Assembly (NCBI RefSeq): GCF_028583425.1
Contig: NC_072796.1
Coordinates: 123,787,464-123,851,463 of the forward strand
Reading direction: 5' to 3'
Source: Eublepharis macularius
Taxonomy: Eukaryota > Chordata > Lepidosauria > Squamata > Eublepharidae
DNA length: 64,000 bases
The notes below the pieces were generated by a model. The model searched no databases and had not been told where the DNA came from. It saw only the letters and a list, made by a program, of their open reading frames with translations. The position numbers were made by a program, and so were the translations under genes. Positions 26,901 to 34,652 of this stretch are shown piece after piece (position 1 is the first letter of the stretch; every line of letters starts with the position of its first letter).

Positions 26901-29900
26901 GAGTCTGCTTGCAGGAAGAGCCAGATACAAATTCAATTGATTCAATAAATATTCTGGCTTTGACTTTTCTTTTAGGAAGTCATTCTAGGAGCTCTCCCTG
27001 GTCCAAGTCCAACACACTATCCACTACATACCACACCAATTCTTTTTTGCCATTCTTCTTGCACTATTTATGCTGCTTGTGTTGGAGGATTCATTTCTTT
27101 ATGGAACTGCAATTGTTTGTGTGTGTCATGAAGTGTGCACTTACAACATTACAATTAAGACAGTGGAGATGGGGGTAGCAGATATACTGGACTGGAAGTA
27201 AACAGTGGGATAGTAAGGTTTAGCAAGCACTGACTGCTTTAAATAATGGCTTTGCATAGAAGCGCTGAGGTATTTTAGAAGGCTTTTATTAAAAAATCAG
27301 CGTGACGGGAAGAAAAATAGTGTTGTGGTCAGAACACTGGTATACATGAAGCTGTTCCCTTCTGCACTTCAAAATTTATCCCATTACTGTATAAGTTACT
27401 CAGCTTCCCCATTCATCTGCAGGGTTCAGTAAGCAGCTGCGGTAACATCACATCCCATGTTCAAGTTCATTCAAGTCCCATTCAAAGTGAGCATTTTGGG
27501 AAGAGCTGCAGCTCAATGGCAGAACATCTGTTTTGTCTGCAAGAGGTCACAGGTTCAATCAGGCAAAAGGATCACGTAGCAGAAGATGTGAGACATCTAC
27601 ACAAGACCTGGAGATCTGCTCCACTGCCAGTCAGAGACGACAATACAGATCTTGTTAGTAGGGTTACCAACAGACCTGGAAATAAACATCCTGTCCCTTT
27701 AGTAGAGGCATAATATGTTGATAATAAATAATACTCCATTAAGCCTCTATAATAAGAACTGAACATAATTCTCCAGGCCTGTTGGCAACACTACATGCTA
27801 AACCAATATTCTGACTAATGCTATCTTGGAACACCCATTTCTCACCCCAAGATTTGAAAAAAACAACAGAACAATTCATGCCTCCCTCACTATAACTAAA
27901 ACAAAACAACAGTAAACATTGCTGGTGGTATTCACTCATTTGAAGCCTGAGAGTAAGCACATAAAATGGAGCATATGGAATACATTAAGGGCCTCTGGGA
28001 ACACAAAAAGCTCATGAAAAATAGGAAGATGTACCATGAAAGCCACCATTGTCAATTAAGACAAAGTGGAGGAATGTAGCTATTCATGTTTACAATAGCT
28101 CTCTCTACAAGGGAGGAATCTAGCAACGATCCCTGCCTTTTTAACCTTCAGAATTGACCCCTGCAAAGTAGCTTATAGGGGGCTGCCCATGAAAGGCATT
28201 CAGAGGTTTGTGCAGAATGTAGCAGCCTGCTTCCAGTCAAGCATGGAACAGCACCAACACACAAGACCCACGCAGAGGCAACTCCACTGGGTACCTATTC
28301 ACTTCCAAATCAATTCAAGCTGCTTGCTTTAGCACTATTTGTAAGCCACTTTGAACTTGTCAATAATTTGGGATATAAAAATTTTGTCAATCAAGAAAAA
28401 ACCCTAGGTATTACATATTTTAAGGAGCACTTTTCTGGATATGCCAGCATATCTGCTGGGATCAGATAAATCCTATTCCCAATACCATCCAACTGCAGTA
28501 TAACATGACAAAATCTGGAATGCTGCTTTCTCTGCATTGGCCCAGGAGCTGTTGAACTGCCTCCTGAGGCCCACCTGAATACCACTCTCTATGTAGGCTT
28601 TAAAAATAGGGGCCTTACAGATAGTTCTAAGGGATATTTAAGTTCCAAGATGATGATGATGATGATGATGATGATAATAATAATAGATGTATATACCATT
28701 CTTCCCACTCAGAGCAGTTTAAAAATATGTTATTATCATCCTCACAACTATCACCCAGTGAGGTGGGTGGAGCTGAGAGAGCTCCAAAAGAGCTGACTGA
28801 CTTAAGGTCACCCAGCTGGCTTCAAGCATAGAAGTGGGTTATCAAACTCAGCTCTCCAGATTAGAGTCCTGCATTTTTTATGATATATTCTGAAAATTTT
28901 TAAAAAATTATGTACTCAGTCCTGAAGTCACCTTAAAGAAACAATACATAATTACCAGGAAAAATGGGAATACAAAGTTCTTGGCATATCCAGCTTCACT
29001 CTCTACAAAATTTGGATGCCTTGTGATGCTTAATCTGTTCTTATAATGTTCAATGATGCATACTGATCTCTGACACTTCAAAGTCTGCTTATCAGATATA
29101 CTTTTTGGAAACCTGAATTCTCCATGAATTCACAATCAATATTTGTTCAGCACTTCGTTGGCTTGGCTACTGATTTTTGTTGTAGCATCATATATTATTA
29201 GAAGCACATGTAAATTTAGGGCTAATTGGCTAGTATGTTATCATTATTGTTGTTGTATCCTTTTTTGTGTCACTGCATTATTTATACAAAGAAGAAATGT
29301 GTTAAAATAATTGTATAACTGTTAAATGCTAGCCTTAGGTAGATTTTCACACTAAAGCACGCAGATCAGAGATTGAGACACTCAGCATCTGCAGACCAGC
29401 TTGGTGGTCAGGAACAGGTGACCAGACCAGACAGATAAAGAGCAATGCTTCTAAGTATTTTCCTGTCTATGAGGATTTTGTTAATGGCATAACAAAAATG
29501 CAGTTAGTAAAGCTGAAGGAAAGAATCAGCCGGAATTCAGCAAGATACATGGTATAAAATAAAAGTTACAACAACCCCAAAAACTAATCCCTTGGTAGCT
29601 ATAATAAATAGAGGGGTTTTGACATAAGTTACATACTTACAACAACAGATTTTCTCTGGAAATTTATGTTGTTTATACAGACCACCTGATGAGTTGTGCT
29701 GGGCAGAAGGGGGAAAAAAAACAGAATTCAAAATAAGGATCTTGGCAAACCCAACTGGAAAAGAAGGTAGTGTAGTGTTACCCTATACACACTCATATGA
29801 GTATAGTAGGTTATGTGCTTGGAAAAAAATTATTTCCCCTCAGCCACTGCCGAGAACCAGTATTTTCAGTAGAGCTTATCAAATGTATGTGAATGCATTA

Positions 29901-30760
29901 GTAAATACCATAATAAACATCTCTGAAATTGTAACATATGAAAAGTGTGTAAGTATAACATATTATTTTCTTGAAAAGAACAATTCATAACATTAATGTT
30001 GCTTACATGACCCCCCAAAAGGGTAACAAGTTTGCTAGTACACCATTACATATACCATGATGTATTTTATATATGGTTATAACAAGAAATAACCCTAGGG
30101 CACCTTTTTGGCAGGGCAATTAGAAATGGACAGTTGACCATTTTATAATTTCATAGCTCTGTTGCCCCTGAACAGCACAATTAGAGTGCGGCAAAAAGTC
30201 TCTCCCAGCAGCCCTAGTATGTTTTATATAATGAACAATTCTACATAATAAACTGCTCTGATCTTATCGCAAACCTCTCTTTGTAAAACCAGCTGAGTAA
30301 TACAGGAAACAACTCATTTTTATTGTAAAATGAACTAAGAGGGGCTAATCCTAGCCAACCCCACATTCATAACAGTAATAAATTGCCCCCCAAAAATCTA
30401 GTTCACTTCATCTGCAGACTCTGCTGTATGCCACTTTCAGACATCAAGCTAATTTTGACTGTCTGGATCAGGAACTTAAGCCAAGTCTATTTATGTGTAC
30501 CCAAAACAAAGATGGTTTCCCACTTCTTTGTGGAACTGAAAAATGGCTTGTCAAAGTGAAATTTCAGCAGCTCTATGGTTTACCCACAATCTTTCAGCTC
30601 ATCAGTCTTTCATAAACAAGTGCTTTTTAGTTCCGGAAAGTTAACATACTTTAAAATCATCAAACCATGCTCACAAGACACAAAAATTTATCATAGATAC
30701 TTATAATTTATATGGTCTCGGGCTCTCAAACCCCTTGTCTCCTTTCTTTCTGTTCATCAT
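4122..30760 (-). CDS. TAF2: TAF2, TFIID subunit 2 (5' half; 15 coding exons)
   Basis: TAF2 is a large subunit of general transcription factor TFIID; with TAF1 it contacts core-promoter initiator DNA in the nucleus. Exons translate to sequence almost identical to vertebrate TAF2, for example [18 protein letters not shown] at the start, [39 protein letters not shown] and [23 protein letters not shown] join (minus): 30757-30705, 29695-29641, 26499-26339, 19065-18947, 18480-18339, 16474-16243, 14916-14732, 13375-13262, 11794-11695, 10103-10018, 8653-8518, 6857-6703, 5906-5792, 5047-4938, 4187-4122, totalling 1829 nt with all phases consistent. The fold is M1-aminopeptidase-like but the zinc HExxH site is absent: the matching segment reads [11 protein letters not shown] near residue 336. 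The 3' half (expected total about 1200 residues) lies left of the window. The start was taken at the methionine aligned to MNRKKG; a second ATG sits directly upstream. Confidence 0.97.
4938..5047 (-). CDS. TAF2: TAF2 coding exon 14
   Basis: Encodes [20 protein letters not shown] through [10 protein letters not shown]. The acceptor is TCTAAG and the donor CG/GTAAGC. Confidence 0.97.
5792..5906 (-). CDS. TAF2: TAF2 coding exon 13
   Basis: Encodes [20 protein letters not shown] through [10 protein letters not shown]. The donor is GTG/GTAAGT. This lies beyond the M1 catalytic-like core, at the start of the C-terminal part. Confidence 0.97.
5907..6702 (-). other. TAF2: TAF2 intron 12, U12-type GT-AG
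   Basis: The donor GTATCCTTTTC matches the minor-spliceosome consensus GTATCCTTT. The 3' end (ATCCTATTCAGTCCATTAG) lacks a strong pyrimidine tract. A degenerate TCCT-containing branch-like element lies about 17-20 nt from the AG, as expected for U12 introns. Phase and protein conservation fix both borders. Confidence 0.85.
6703..6857 (-). CDS. TAF2: TAF2 coding exon 12
   Basis: Encodes [20 protein letters not shown] through [10 protein letters not shown] plus two bases of a Val codon. The 3' border falls at GT/GTATCCTTTT, a near-perfect U12-type donor. Using the preceding GT would shift the frame and destroy the conserved VDQSS that follows. Confidence 0.95.
7338..7426. repeat. Palindromic MITE fragment (AAGCCCACTGAAATCAGTGGGCT type)
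   Basis: A short perfect dyad around CAGTGGGCT sits between outer arms ending AGAGTTACT and AGTAACTCT. The same family recurs at 41537-41610 and, in part, at 38.9, 46.3, 47.3 and 55.67 kb, with the typical text CAATCCTAAGCAGAG. Confidence 0.7.
7855..8050. repeat. Stretch with scattered AACCATGGTTAA motifs
   Basis: At least six imperfect copies of (T)AACCATGG or its complement lie within 200 bp (near 7871, 7910, 7938, 7958, 7987, 8034). It looks like an internally repetitive interspersed element in TAF2 intron 11. Family unknown. Confidence 0.4.
8518..8653 (-). CDS. TAF2: TAF2 coding exon 11
   Basis: Encodes [20 protein letters not shown], then [20 protein letters not shown] and EFMLQ. The acceptor is TTTTCCAG and the donor CAA/GTAAGT. 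A decayed second copy of its start lies at about 10.5 kb. Confidence 0.97.
8818..8915 (-). mobile_element. Probable Penelope-like element tail fragment
   Basis: Contains AGTCCAGTGGCACATTAAAGACCAAC, TTATTCTACCATCAGCTTTTGC and AAAACTCATTTCCTCAGA, a diverged antisense copy of the tail seen at 36.9, 42.0, 50.4, 52.8, 53.2 and 61.7 kb. Confidence 0.55.
9443..9653. mobile_element. CpG-rich palindromic MITE, 211 bp
   Basis: Nearly the whole element folds back on itself. Outer arms read GGCTGATTCCAGATGGCC and, on the other strand, GCCGATTCCAGACGGCC. The centre is GAGTTTTGCG, an 8-nt loop, then CGCAAAACTC. CTAGG flanks it at 9439-9443 and 9654-9658, a 4-5 bp target-site duplication depending on where the end is drawn. 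CpG density is extreme against an AT-rich intron, suggesting recent insertion. It lies in TAF2 intron 10. Confidence 0.85.
9713..9935 (+). mobile_element. tRNA-derived SINE
   Basis: Carries the box A-like GCAGTGGTTAGAGAGTC, a box B-like GACCCACGATCAAATCC, the family middle CTTGGACCAGTCACACACAC, then CAGGGTTGTTGTTGT and the end GCAGGGTATAAATAAG. Confidence 0.85.
10018..10103 (-). CDS. TAF2: TAF2 coding exon 10
   Basis: Encodes [20 protein letters not shown] and FGGGKEKD. The acceptor is TTTCAG and the donor ACAA/GTATGT. It ends with two bases of an Asn codon completed by exon 11. Confidence 0.97.
10368..10399. repeat. (TG)n microsatellite
   Basis: About 15 uninterrupted TG units in TAF2 intron 9, just 3' (plus strand) of a short unexplained open stretch. 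Confidence 0.95.
10475..10600 (-). pseudogene. Decayed copy of the 5' part of TAF2 exon 11 in intron 9
   Basis: On the minus strand this stretch translates [20 protein letters not shown], closely resembling exon 11 ([19 protein letters not shown]). By hand count 51 of the first 70 bases after the acceptor AG match exon 11 without gaps, and the upstream tract (TCTTGATTT, then ATTTT, then AG) is also shared. Homology stops about 70-75 nt into the exon. It sits between exons 9 and 10, so splicing from exon 9 (phase 0) into it would be out of frame, and no matching donor is evident. Interpreted as a relic of a partial duplication. Confidence 0.8.
11695..11794 (-). CDS. TAF2: TAF2 coding exon 9
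   Basis: Encodes [20 protein letters not shown] through HWIKE, following the helix that bears the third zinc ligand in true M1 enzymes. The acceptor is TTTCAG and the donor GAG/GTAATA. It ends in phase 0. Confidence 0.97.
11956..11990. repeat. (CTGT)n microsatellite
   Basis: About seven CTGT units in TAF2 intron 8, close to exon 9. Confidence 0.95.
13262..13375 (-). CDS. TAF2: TAF2 coding exon 8
   Basis: Encodes [20 protein letters not shown] then [18 protein letters not shown]. This is the region of the HExxH motif in M1 aminopeptidases; neither zinc-binding histidine is present. The acceptor is TTTAG and the donor TTG/GTGAG. Confidence 0.97.
14732..14916 (-). CDS. TAF2: TAF2 coding exon 7
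   Basis: Encodes [20 protein letters not shown] through [17 protein letters not shown]. The [12 protein letters not shown] stretch occupies the place of the GAMEN exopeptidase motif of active M1 enzymes, which is not conserved here. The donor AG/GTTGG is weaker than average. Confidence 0.97.
15655..15885 (-). mobile_element. tRNA-derived SINE (antisense)
   Basis: Reading the minus strand gives the family order box B-like CCCAGGCTCAAATCC, GGGCCAGTCATACAC and ACCTCACTGAGTTATTG. It is diverged and lies in TAF2 intron 6. Confidence 0.7.
16243..16474 (-). CDS. TAF2: TAF2 coding exon 6
   Basis: Encodes [20 protein letters not shown] through ILVDPYMHE, the longest exon here at 232 nt. It belongs to the N-terminal beta-rich domain of the M1-like fold. 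The acceptor is TCTCTAG and the donor GAG/GTAGTG. Confidence 0.97.
18339..18480 (-). CDS. TAF2: TAF2 coding exon 5
   Basis: Encodes [19 protein letters not shown] through [10 protein letters not shown]. The acceptor is CTACAG and the donor AG/GTGAG. Intron 4 is about 466 bp. Confidence 0.97.
18947..19065 (-). CDS. TAF2: TAF2 coding exon 4
   Basis: Encodes [20 protein letters not shown] and onward to LWKQVD. The acceptor is TTCCAG and the donor GATG/GTAAG. Nearly identical to the vertebrate orthologue. Confidence 0.97.
19490..19702 (+). mobile_element. tRNA-derived SINE
   Basis: Shows GGCTAGAGTGATGG, then TTCAATTCCTCACTCTGCCA, CTACCTCACAGGGTTGTTGT and GAAAGGTGGGATATAAATT. It lies in TAF2 intron 3. 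Confidence 0.85.
21590..22054. mobile_element. Probable hAT-like element, diverged
   Basis: The left end TAGGGTTCCCAGGTGCC and the right end read in reverse (TAGGGATGCCATTCCCC) look like related terminal repeats. An internal GGATGCCAGGTTCCCC suggests a nested or rearranged copy. No clean target duplication was found. Confidence 0.4.
23452..23536. repeat. Foldback sequence with two nested inverted repeats
   Basis: The inner dyad is perfect: CCCGAATCCTGAAG, a 10-nt loop, then CTTCAGGATTCGGG. The outer arms are CCGAAGCGG and CCGCTTTGG. It looks like a short MITE. Terminal boundaries and target duplication are not resolved. Confidence 0.7.
23785..24490 (-). mobile_element. CR1-like LINE relic (antisense)
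   Basis: Text such as TGGTAGCCAGAGGTTTACTG, TTCCCTTTAGTCACTATGGT and CCGATCCTTGTGGACCCCAC is characteristic of reverse-complemented amniote CR1-type LINE copies. No usable reading frame remains. Confidence 0.6.
24765..25008 (+). mobile_element. CR1 LINE 3' end
   Basis: Carries the CR1 3' landmark GTGTTGGACTGGATGGGCCA then CTGGCCTGATCCAACATGG and TTATGTTCTTA, preceded by ATCAGTGGCTATTAGCCACA. Shared with 35.2-35.8 kb and, in reverse, 44.5-45.1 kb. Confidence 0.8.
25430..25660 (+). mobile_element. L2-type LINE fragment
   Basis: Broken translation gives LQNAGAHF, then a segment like LLG..HSAGI and GLEPKYLK, matching the L2 reverse-transcriptase tail pattern (QNAAAR...FKVLVLTFKAL...GLGPKYL). 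Confidence 0.6.
26339..26499 (-). CDS. TAF2: TAF2 coding exon 3
   Basis: Encodes [20 protein letters not shown] and onward to VCHNESKQ. The acceptor is TATAG at 26501-26500 and the donor is CA/GTAAGT after 26339. It is flanked by the long intron 3 (about 7.3 kb) on its 3' side. Confidence 0.97.
27495..27655 (+). mobile_element. tRNA-derived SINE (same family as 2950-3130)
   Basis: Box A-like GCTCAATGGCAGAACATC, box B-like GGTCACAGGTTCAATC, then CAAGACCTGGAGATCTGCTC and TGCCAGTCAGAGACGACAAT. Confidence 0.8.
27659..27793. mobile_element. hAT-like MITE, 135 bp
   Basis: Terminal inverted repeats are TAGGGTTACCAACAGACCTGG-like on the left and TAGTGTTGCCAACAGGCCTGG-like in reverse on the right. 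Flanking octamers CTTGTTAG and CATGCTAA agree at 5 of 8 positions, consistent with an old 8-bp target duplication. It abuts the SINE at 27495. Confidence 0.65.
28190..28380 (+). mobile_element. L2-type LINE fragment
   Basis: Broken translation reads [11 protein letters not shown] then [18 protein letters not shown], the L2 tail pattern. It ends with text like AAGCCACTTTGAACTTGTC and GGGATATAAA. Confidence 0.6.
28651..28880 (-). mobile_element. tRNA-derived SINE (antisense) with (GAT)n at its tail
   Basis: A GATGAT microsatellite (28651-28673) leads into CACCCAGTGAGGTGGGTGGA, CTTAAGGTCACCCAGCTGGC and CAGCTCTCCAGATTAGAGTC, the reverse complement of the SINE seen at 55742-55990. Confidence 0.8.
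29641..29695 (-). CDS. TAF2: TAF2 coding exon 2
   Basis: Encodes [18 protein letters not shown] after completing a Leu codon. It joins exon 1 in the conserved frame only if intron 1 begins with AT and ends with AC (see the intron entry). The donor is GTAAGT-like at 29640. Exons 1 and 2 together are 108 nt, so exon 3 starts in phase 0. Confidence 0.93.
29696..30704 (-). other. TAF2: TAF2 intron 1, AT-AC type
   Basis: Read on the minus strand the intron starts ATAAGTATCT and ends TTCTGCCCAGCAC. Only this AT..AC pair yields the conserved KLTHQ junction; the nearby GT (at 30700) would leave an in-frame TAA. The donor resembles the U2-type AT-AC class (ATAAGT) more than the U12 consensus ATATCCTT, and a long pyrimidine tract precedes the 3' end, also a U2 trait. 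An AG three bases upstream of AC would give KFTTHQ in frame as an AT-AG alternative. Confidence 0.8.
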
Positions 30761-30853
30761 GAATAGCAGCACTGGATCGATGAGAATCAAATACACACCA
30801 CCTTCAAGAGGAGTCTTTTCAAGTGTTTTCCCTTTCTTCGTGAATTCCTCTTC
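30705..30853 (-). CDS. TAF2: TAF2 first coding exon
   Basis: Translation from 30757 gives [17 protein letters not shown] plus two bases of the next codon, ending at 30705. An ATG at 30760 precedes it in frame. A plausible acceptor (CAG) ends just before 30853. Between 30853 and 30760 the frame stays open for 31 codons, and an in-frame TAA lies just before the acceptor. I regard 30853-30761 as 5' UTR, with a non-coding exon probably in the CpG island near 31.5-32 kb, but an N-terminal extension is not excluded. Confidence 0.85.
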
Positions 30854-31489
30854 CTGTTACAGATCATTCATTAGCAAGTCTTAGAACAGCCCACACTTGG
30901 ACATATCCAGAGGCACCGTTATTCCCTCCCCCTCTCAAAAAATGCAGCCTTCAATGCACGAATGCTTGATTTTTTTTTCTGAAGGATGTCCCTAAATCTG
31001 GAAAACATTGATCTATTAAACTAGGAGATTGATAAATACATCTAGTACCAATGACACCATCTACTGAGTTAATGAGGCAGAGAAGCATTGCTAGAAAGAG
31101 AATTTATATAAGCCAGCCTCTGGAACTCTCATCAAAGTAGAAATGGGCACTTTATGTGCTTTCAAAACAAACTACTGGTGTGTCCTTTCTTTGAGCAGAA
31201 TATAGTACAAAAGGGGCCTCTTTCTAGTGTTGAACTGCCCTTAGAACACAGACAGGTTATTGTTGGTGTTCCTATTTGAAGAAGGGAGCACTAATAATAA
31301 CCAGTTGGCCATCCTTTGGACTTGATTTTGGAGAAGAGACCTAGACTGCTGCCAAGGCTCCCAAGCTGGTCTAAAGGTATCTAACACACGGGTGCCTTCT
31401 TACTAGAGCCTTAAAATTAGATGAGGTTTTATTGGTGCTCCCATCAGGACCTGAGGACACCAACTTAGATGCGCTCAGCACGACCTAAT

Positions 31490-32250
31490 CTGACTCAGAC
31501 CCAGGATTCCAGGGCGGATGGAACTGACAGTGAGGGTATGCCTAATTCCTTGTGGAAGCTACCCAGAAGAGGTGTGCTTTGGGGTGGCTCATAGCAGGGG
31601 TTGGGGCTGTGTGGCAGCGCAGTTAGCTGAATGGCATCTCCGGGGAATGTGAGGAGGTTCTGAGGCAGCGTCGGCCCTCCACTCGGCGCTGTACTCTTCA
31701 GGACTGGCAGGGACGCGCCGGCTGCCCTCCTCGGAGCAGCGTCGCTTCCCCTCAGGGAAAACCCTGGCGCTGGCAGGTTGGAGGCAGGTCGGCTCAGGCG
31801 CGGAGCGAGGCTGGGGGCCGGACGACACGTCTTCCTCCAGGGACCCTCGTCCACTATGAAGCCGCTTGGGTGGAACGTTCCCGGCCCTCACACCGGCTCC
31901 ACGGAAGTCCCTCAGCCAGTCTCTCGTCCTCCCGGTCACTGAACACGGGCCGCCGACGTCACTCGACCCTTTCCCCGCACTTCCAATCAGCTCCACGCCT
32001 TCAGAGGCTTTCGTTTTTATTGGTCACCTTTGACCTCCCTCCGTCGGTTGAAAGGTCAACGTCTATAACGGTCGTCATCTGCGGTTCTTTAATTTAGACC
32101 GCGGTTGTCGAACGAGTTATCTTAGACGGCTGGAGTCTAAGCAATGAAGAGTAAGGAAAGGAATTTTATTTTTAAAAAATTGTATTGAGGCGCATGCGCA
32201 CAATGGAAACTCAGGCGGGTCCTCTCGCACAGAAGCGCGCACGCGCAATG
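31490..32250. promoter_or_regulatory. CpG island, probable TAF2 promoter
   Basis: This stretch is much richer in C+G and CpG than its surroundings, around 31620-31960 and again 32030-32270. It lies just upstream of the TAF2 coding start on the minus strand, where a non-coding first exon would be expected. The exact start site and first donor cannot be fixed by eye. Confidence 0.7.
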
Positions 32251-32305
32251 CGATTTAACACTGGGCGGGAAGCAAATGGTTGATTTGTGGCTTAGAACGG
32301 TGGAA

Positions 32306-32495
32306 GTGGCAGGGCTGCCAACTTCCAGTTGAGGCTCGAAGAGCTCTGGGATTTCCCCTGGTGGAAATGGCAGCTTTTGAGGATGGACTCTTATGGCATC
32401 ACATTCCTGCTGAGCTGCTTCCCCAAATTCTGCCCTCTCCAGGCACCACCCCCGAACCCCCAGGAATTTTCCAGCCCTGGAATTGGCACCCGTTA
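32306..32495 (+). mobile_element. hAT-like MITE relic (TTGCCA family)
   Basis: Starts near GGGCTGCCAACTTCCAG and shares CTTCCCCAAATTCTGCCCTC and GGAATTTTCCAGCC with the family at 44624-44841 and 48222-48422, in the opposite orientation. It sits directly beside the TAF2 CpG island. Confidence 0.6.
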
Positions 32496-32499
32496 ATCT

Positions 32500-34409
32500 G
32501 ATGCAGCTGTCACAGCAGGGAGTCTTACCTTGCAGCCTTTTAACAGGTTTACGGTGCAATCCTATGCCTTATAATAAACCAGACAACTGGATAGACTGTA
32601 TAACGGTGCGTTGTTACACAACAGTCACTGGGTTAGAATCTAATTTAATGAATCGTCAGTGAACGTGGACTCAGGAAGGGGGGCGATTGTGGATAGTGGT
32701 TTTAAAAGATTGTGGAATGCGAATCTGTGACATTACTATGCACATCTCAAAAAAAATATTATCCAGATACTCCCCTATTTACAGCTGCTGTGAATGATTG
32801 CTGTGCTTCCCTTGTATATTTTCGAACTTTGCATAAACATGGGACAAATCTTGACTTCCATGGGCTTTTAACCCAGATATTGTTTATGTATTCCTCTATT
32901 TCTGGAAGAGTTACTTCACCAAGCAGATGAAATAGGATCTATGTCCTAAAAGCCTCTGCCATAAGGAAACGTATGGGGGCACAGGACCTCCCCCCCCCAG
33001 ATGACTGAAAGAATGGAGACAGCCCAGCAGAAGGAAAAGGAAGGCATCCTGTTTTTGCAGAACAGAATGACTAACAATTGTGTTTTAAAAGCAGGTCTGG
33101 TGCTATAATAACTTTTAAAATACACAGTAATCTTGTCATTTCCCCCTTTTTGAGATATAAATGGGAAACATTTAAATGCTTAGGAAAAATCTGAAACTTT
33201 CCTTCAATATAGGCCCAAGATTCAAAATTACAGGACATGAGAGTCCTAGGTTCATATCCCGTCAGAGTTTACCCCTTCAAACTGTAAATGTCAAAACTGA
33301 CAGCTGTACAATGTCATGGGAATCTTTTCCTCCCCTTTCACTTGGCCACAACAGATAGGGCCATTTTAGAGAGAAGGAAAAAGAGGGTTATAAAAGCTTT
33401 ACCCATCTATTTCAGTCCTAACAAACTACAAATAGGATTTGATCAGATGTAATAGCCTTATGAAGCTGCTTTATATCAAGTAAGACTATTGGTCTATTAT
33501 ATATTTACCATATTTGAATACTGTTTTTCGATGTTGCTCAAATCAGTTTACAGTTTTATTTTACATCACTTATACCCTGCCTTTATCCGCAATGGGGACC
33601 AAAACCTACCTCATTCTCTGAGGTAGGTTAGGCTGAGAGTATTTGACTGGCCCAAGGTCAACTAGTGAGTTTCCATGGCAGAACGGGGATTCAAACCCGG
33701 GTGTACCAATGCTAGTCTGATACTCTAACCACTACACCACACAGGCTTTCCAGTTTAAGGGCTCCCCCATACCAGCTCTCTTAAGTAAACTATAAGAAAC
33801 GTAATAGAAAAACAAAAGTACAGCATCATAAGACATAGGAAGAGAAAAGGATTTAGCTCCCCCAGCTTACATTCTGTTTTTGTAAAAAGTAGACCCACCC
33901 TCACTCTGTTGTAGATGTGACGGTCATGCAAAACAAACATGGATTTCCATCACAAACCAATCATGTTTAGAAGTTTAATAGAGTGACATCAGGCCATTAT
34001 TGTGAGAATTAAATAGGACATGAACGTATGGACTAGCATTCAACCAAATGCTGGCAGAATATACAGTGTTCCCCTCCTCCTCTGCAGTCTCTTTAGACGC
34101 CAAAAAAATTATTCTGTGATTAATGAGACAGGTGTACATGCATGGGTCAGGGGGCTTTACTGAAGCAATAGAATGGGGAGAAAGGGACTGCTAGGGGGAA
34201 ATGTGAAATGTTGTGTACATTCTAGCCTTTTCTGAGTTCAATACAAGCCATGTTCAATAAAAAGAAGGGAAAAGGAAAGAAAAGAAACGGCCCCTAAACC
34301 CCAGCGCTTTCCCACACATTGGTCCTCCTGCCCAATTAGCAGCCAACTGCTATCATATTATTGTACCATCTTATGCCGTAGTCAGCAGAGAATGCAAGGA
34401 ACGTTAATT
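32500..34409. other. TAF2-DSCC1 intergenic spacer
   Basis: About 2 kb between the TAF2 promoter region and the DSCC1 polyadenylation signal. It holds one antisense SINE (33545-33760) and otherwise no recognised feature. Confidence 0.65.
33545..33760 (-). mobile_element. tRNA-derived SINE (antisense)
   Basis: The reverse complement shows GTGTAGTGGTTAGAGTATC (box A region), the box B-like ACCCGGGTTTGAATCC, GGGCCAGTCAAATACTCTCA and GGCAGGGTATAA. Confidence 0.88.
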
Positions 34410-34415
34410 TTTATT
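34410..34415 (-). terminator. DSCC1: DSCC1 polyadenylation signal
   Basis: AATAAA on the minus strand, about 130 nt past the stop codon. It is the first canonical signal downstream, giving a short 3' UTR. Confidence 0.65.
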
Positions 34416-34543
34416 TCCAAAATCCTAGAACAAAAAGCCTTATAAATAAATATGTTTTGGATCAATATTTCCAAATGCTTTGGATATATTTCCAAATGCT
34501 TTGAAAAAAGGATTCCCCCCACAATAATATGAACTGTTGTTCT

Positions 34544-34652
34544 TCATGTAATGGGCCTTCTAGAATTATAAACTTTAACTCCATTCTGCATCGAAGAGCG
34601 AGCATATTTTGTCAGCAATGCACCAATTGTTTGCTTCTCTGAACATAAGTCC
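34544..34652 (-). CDS. DSCC1: DSCC1 exon 9 with stop codon
   Basis: Encodes DLCSEKQTIGALLTKYARSS and MQNGVKVYNSRRPIT, then TGA at 34546-34544. The last residue is Thr, where human has Ser. Confidence 0.96.

Larger units (their letters stand above)
26500..29640. other. TAF2 intron 2 (3.1 kb)
   Basis: Contains SINE, MITE and L2 fragments listed separately. No exon or RNA gene is seen elsewhere in it. Confidence 0.7.

Noticed and set aside
31495-31996. Long minus-strand frames in the CpG island
   Set aside because: Open frames are expected in CpG-rich DNA. They do not match the human TAF2 N-terminus, and no splice link to exon 1 could be set.
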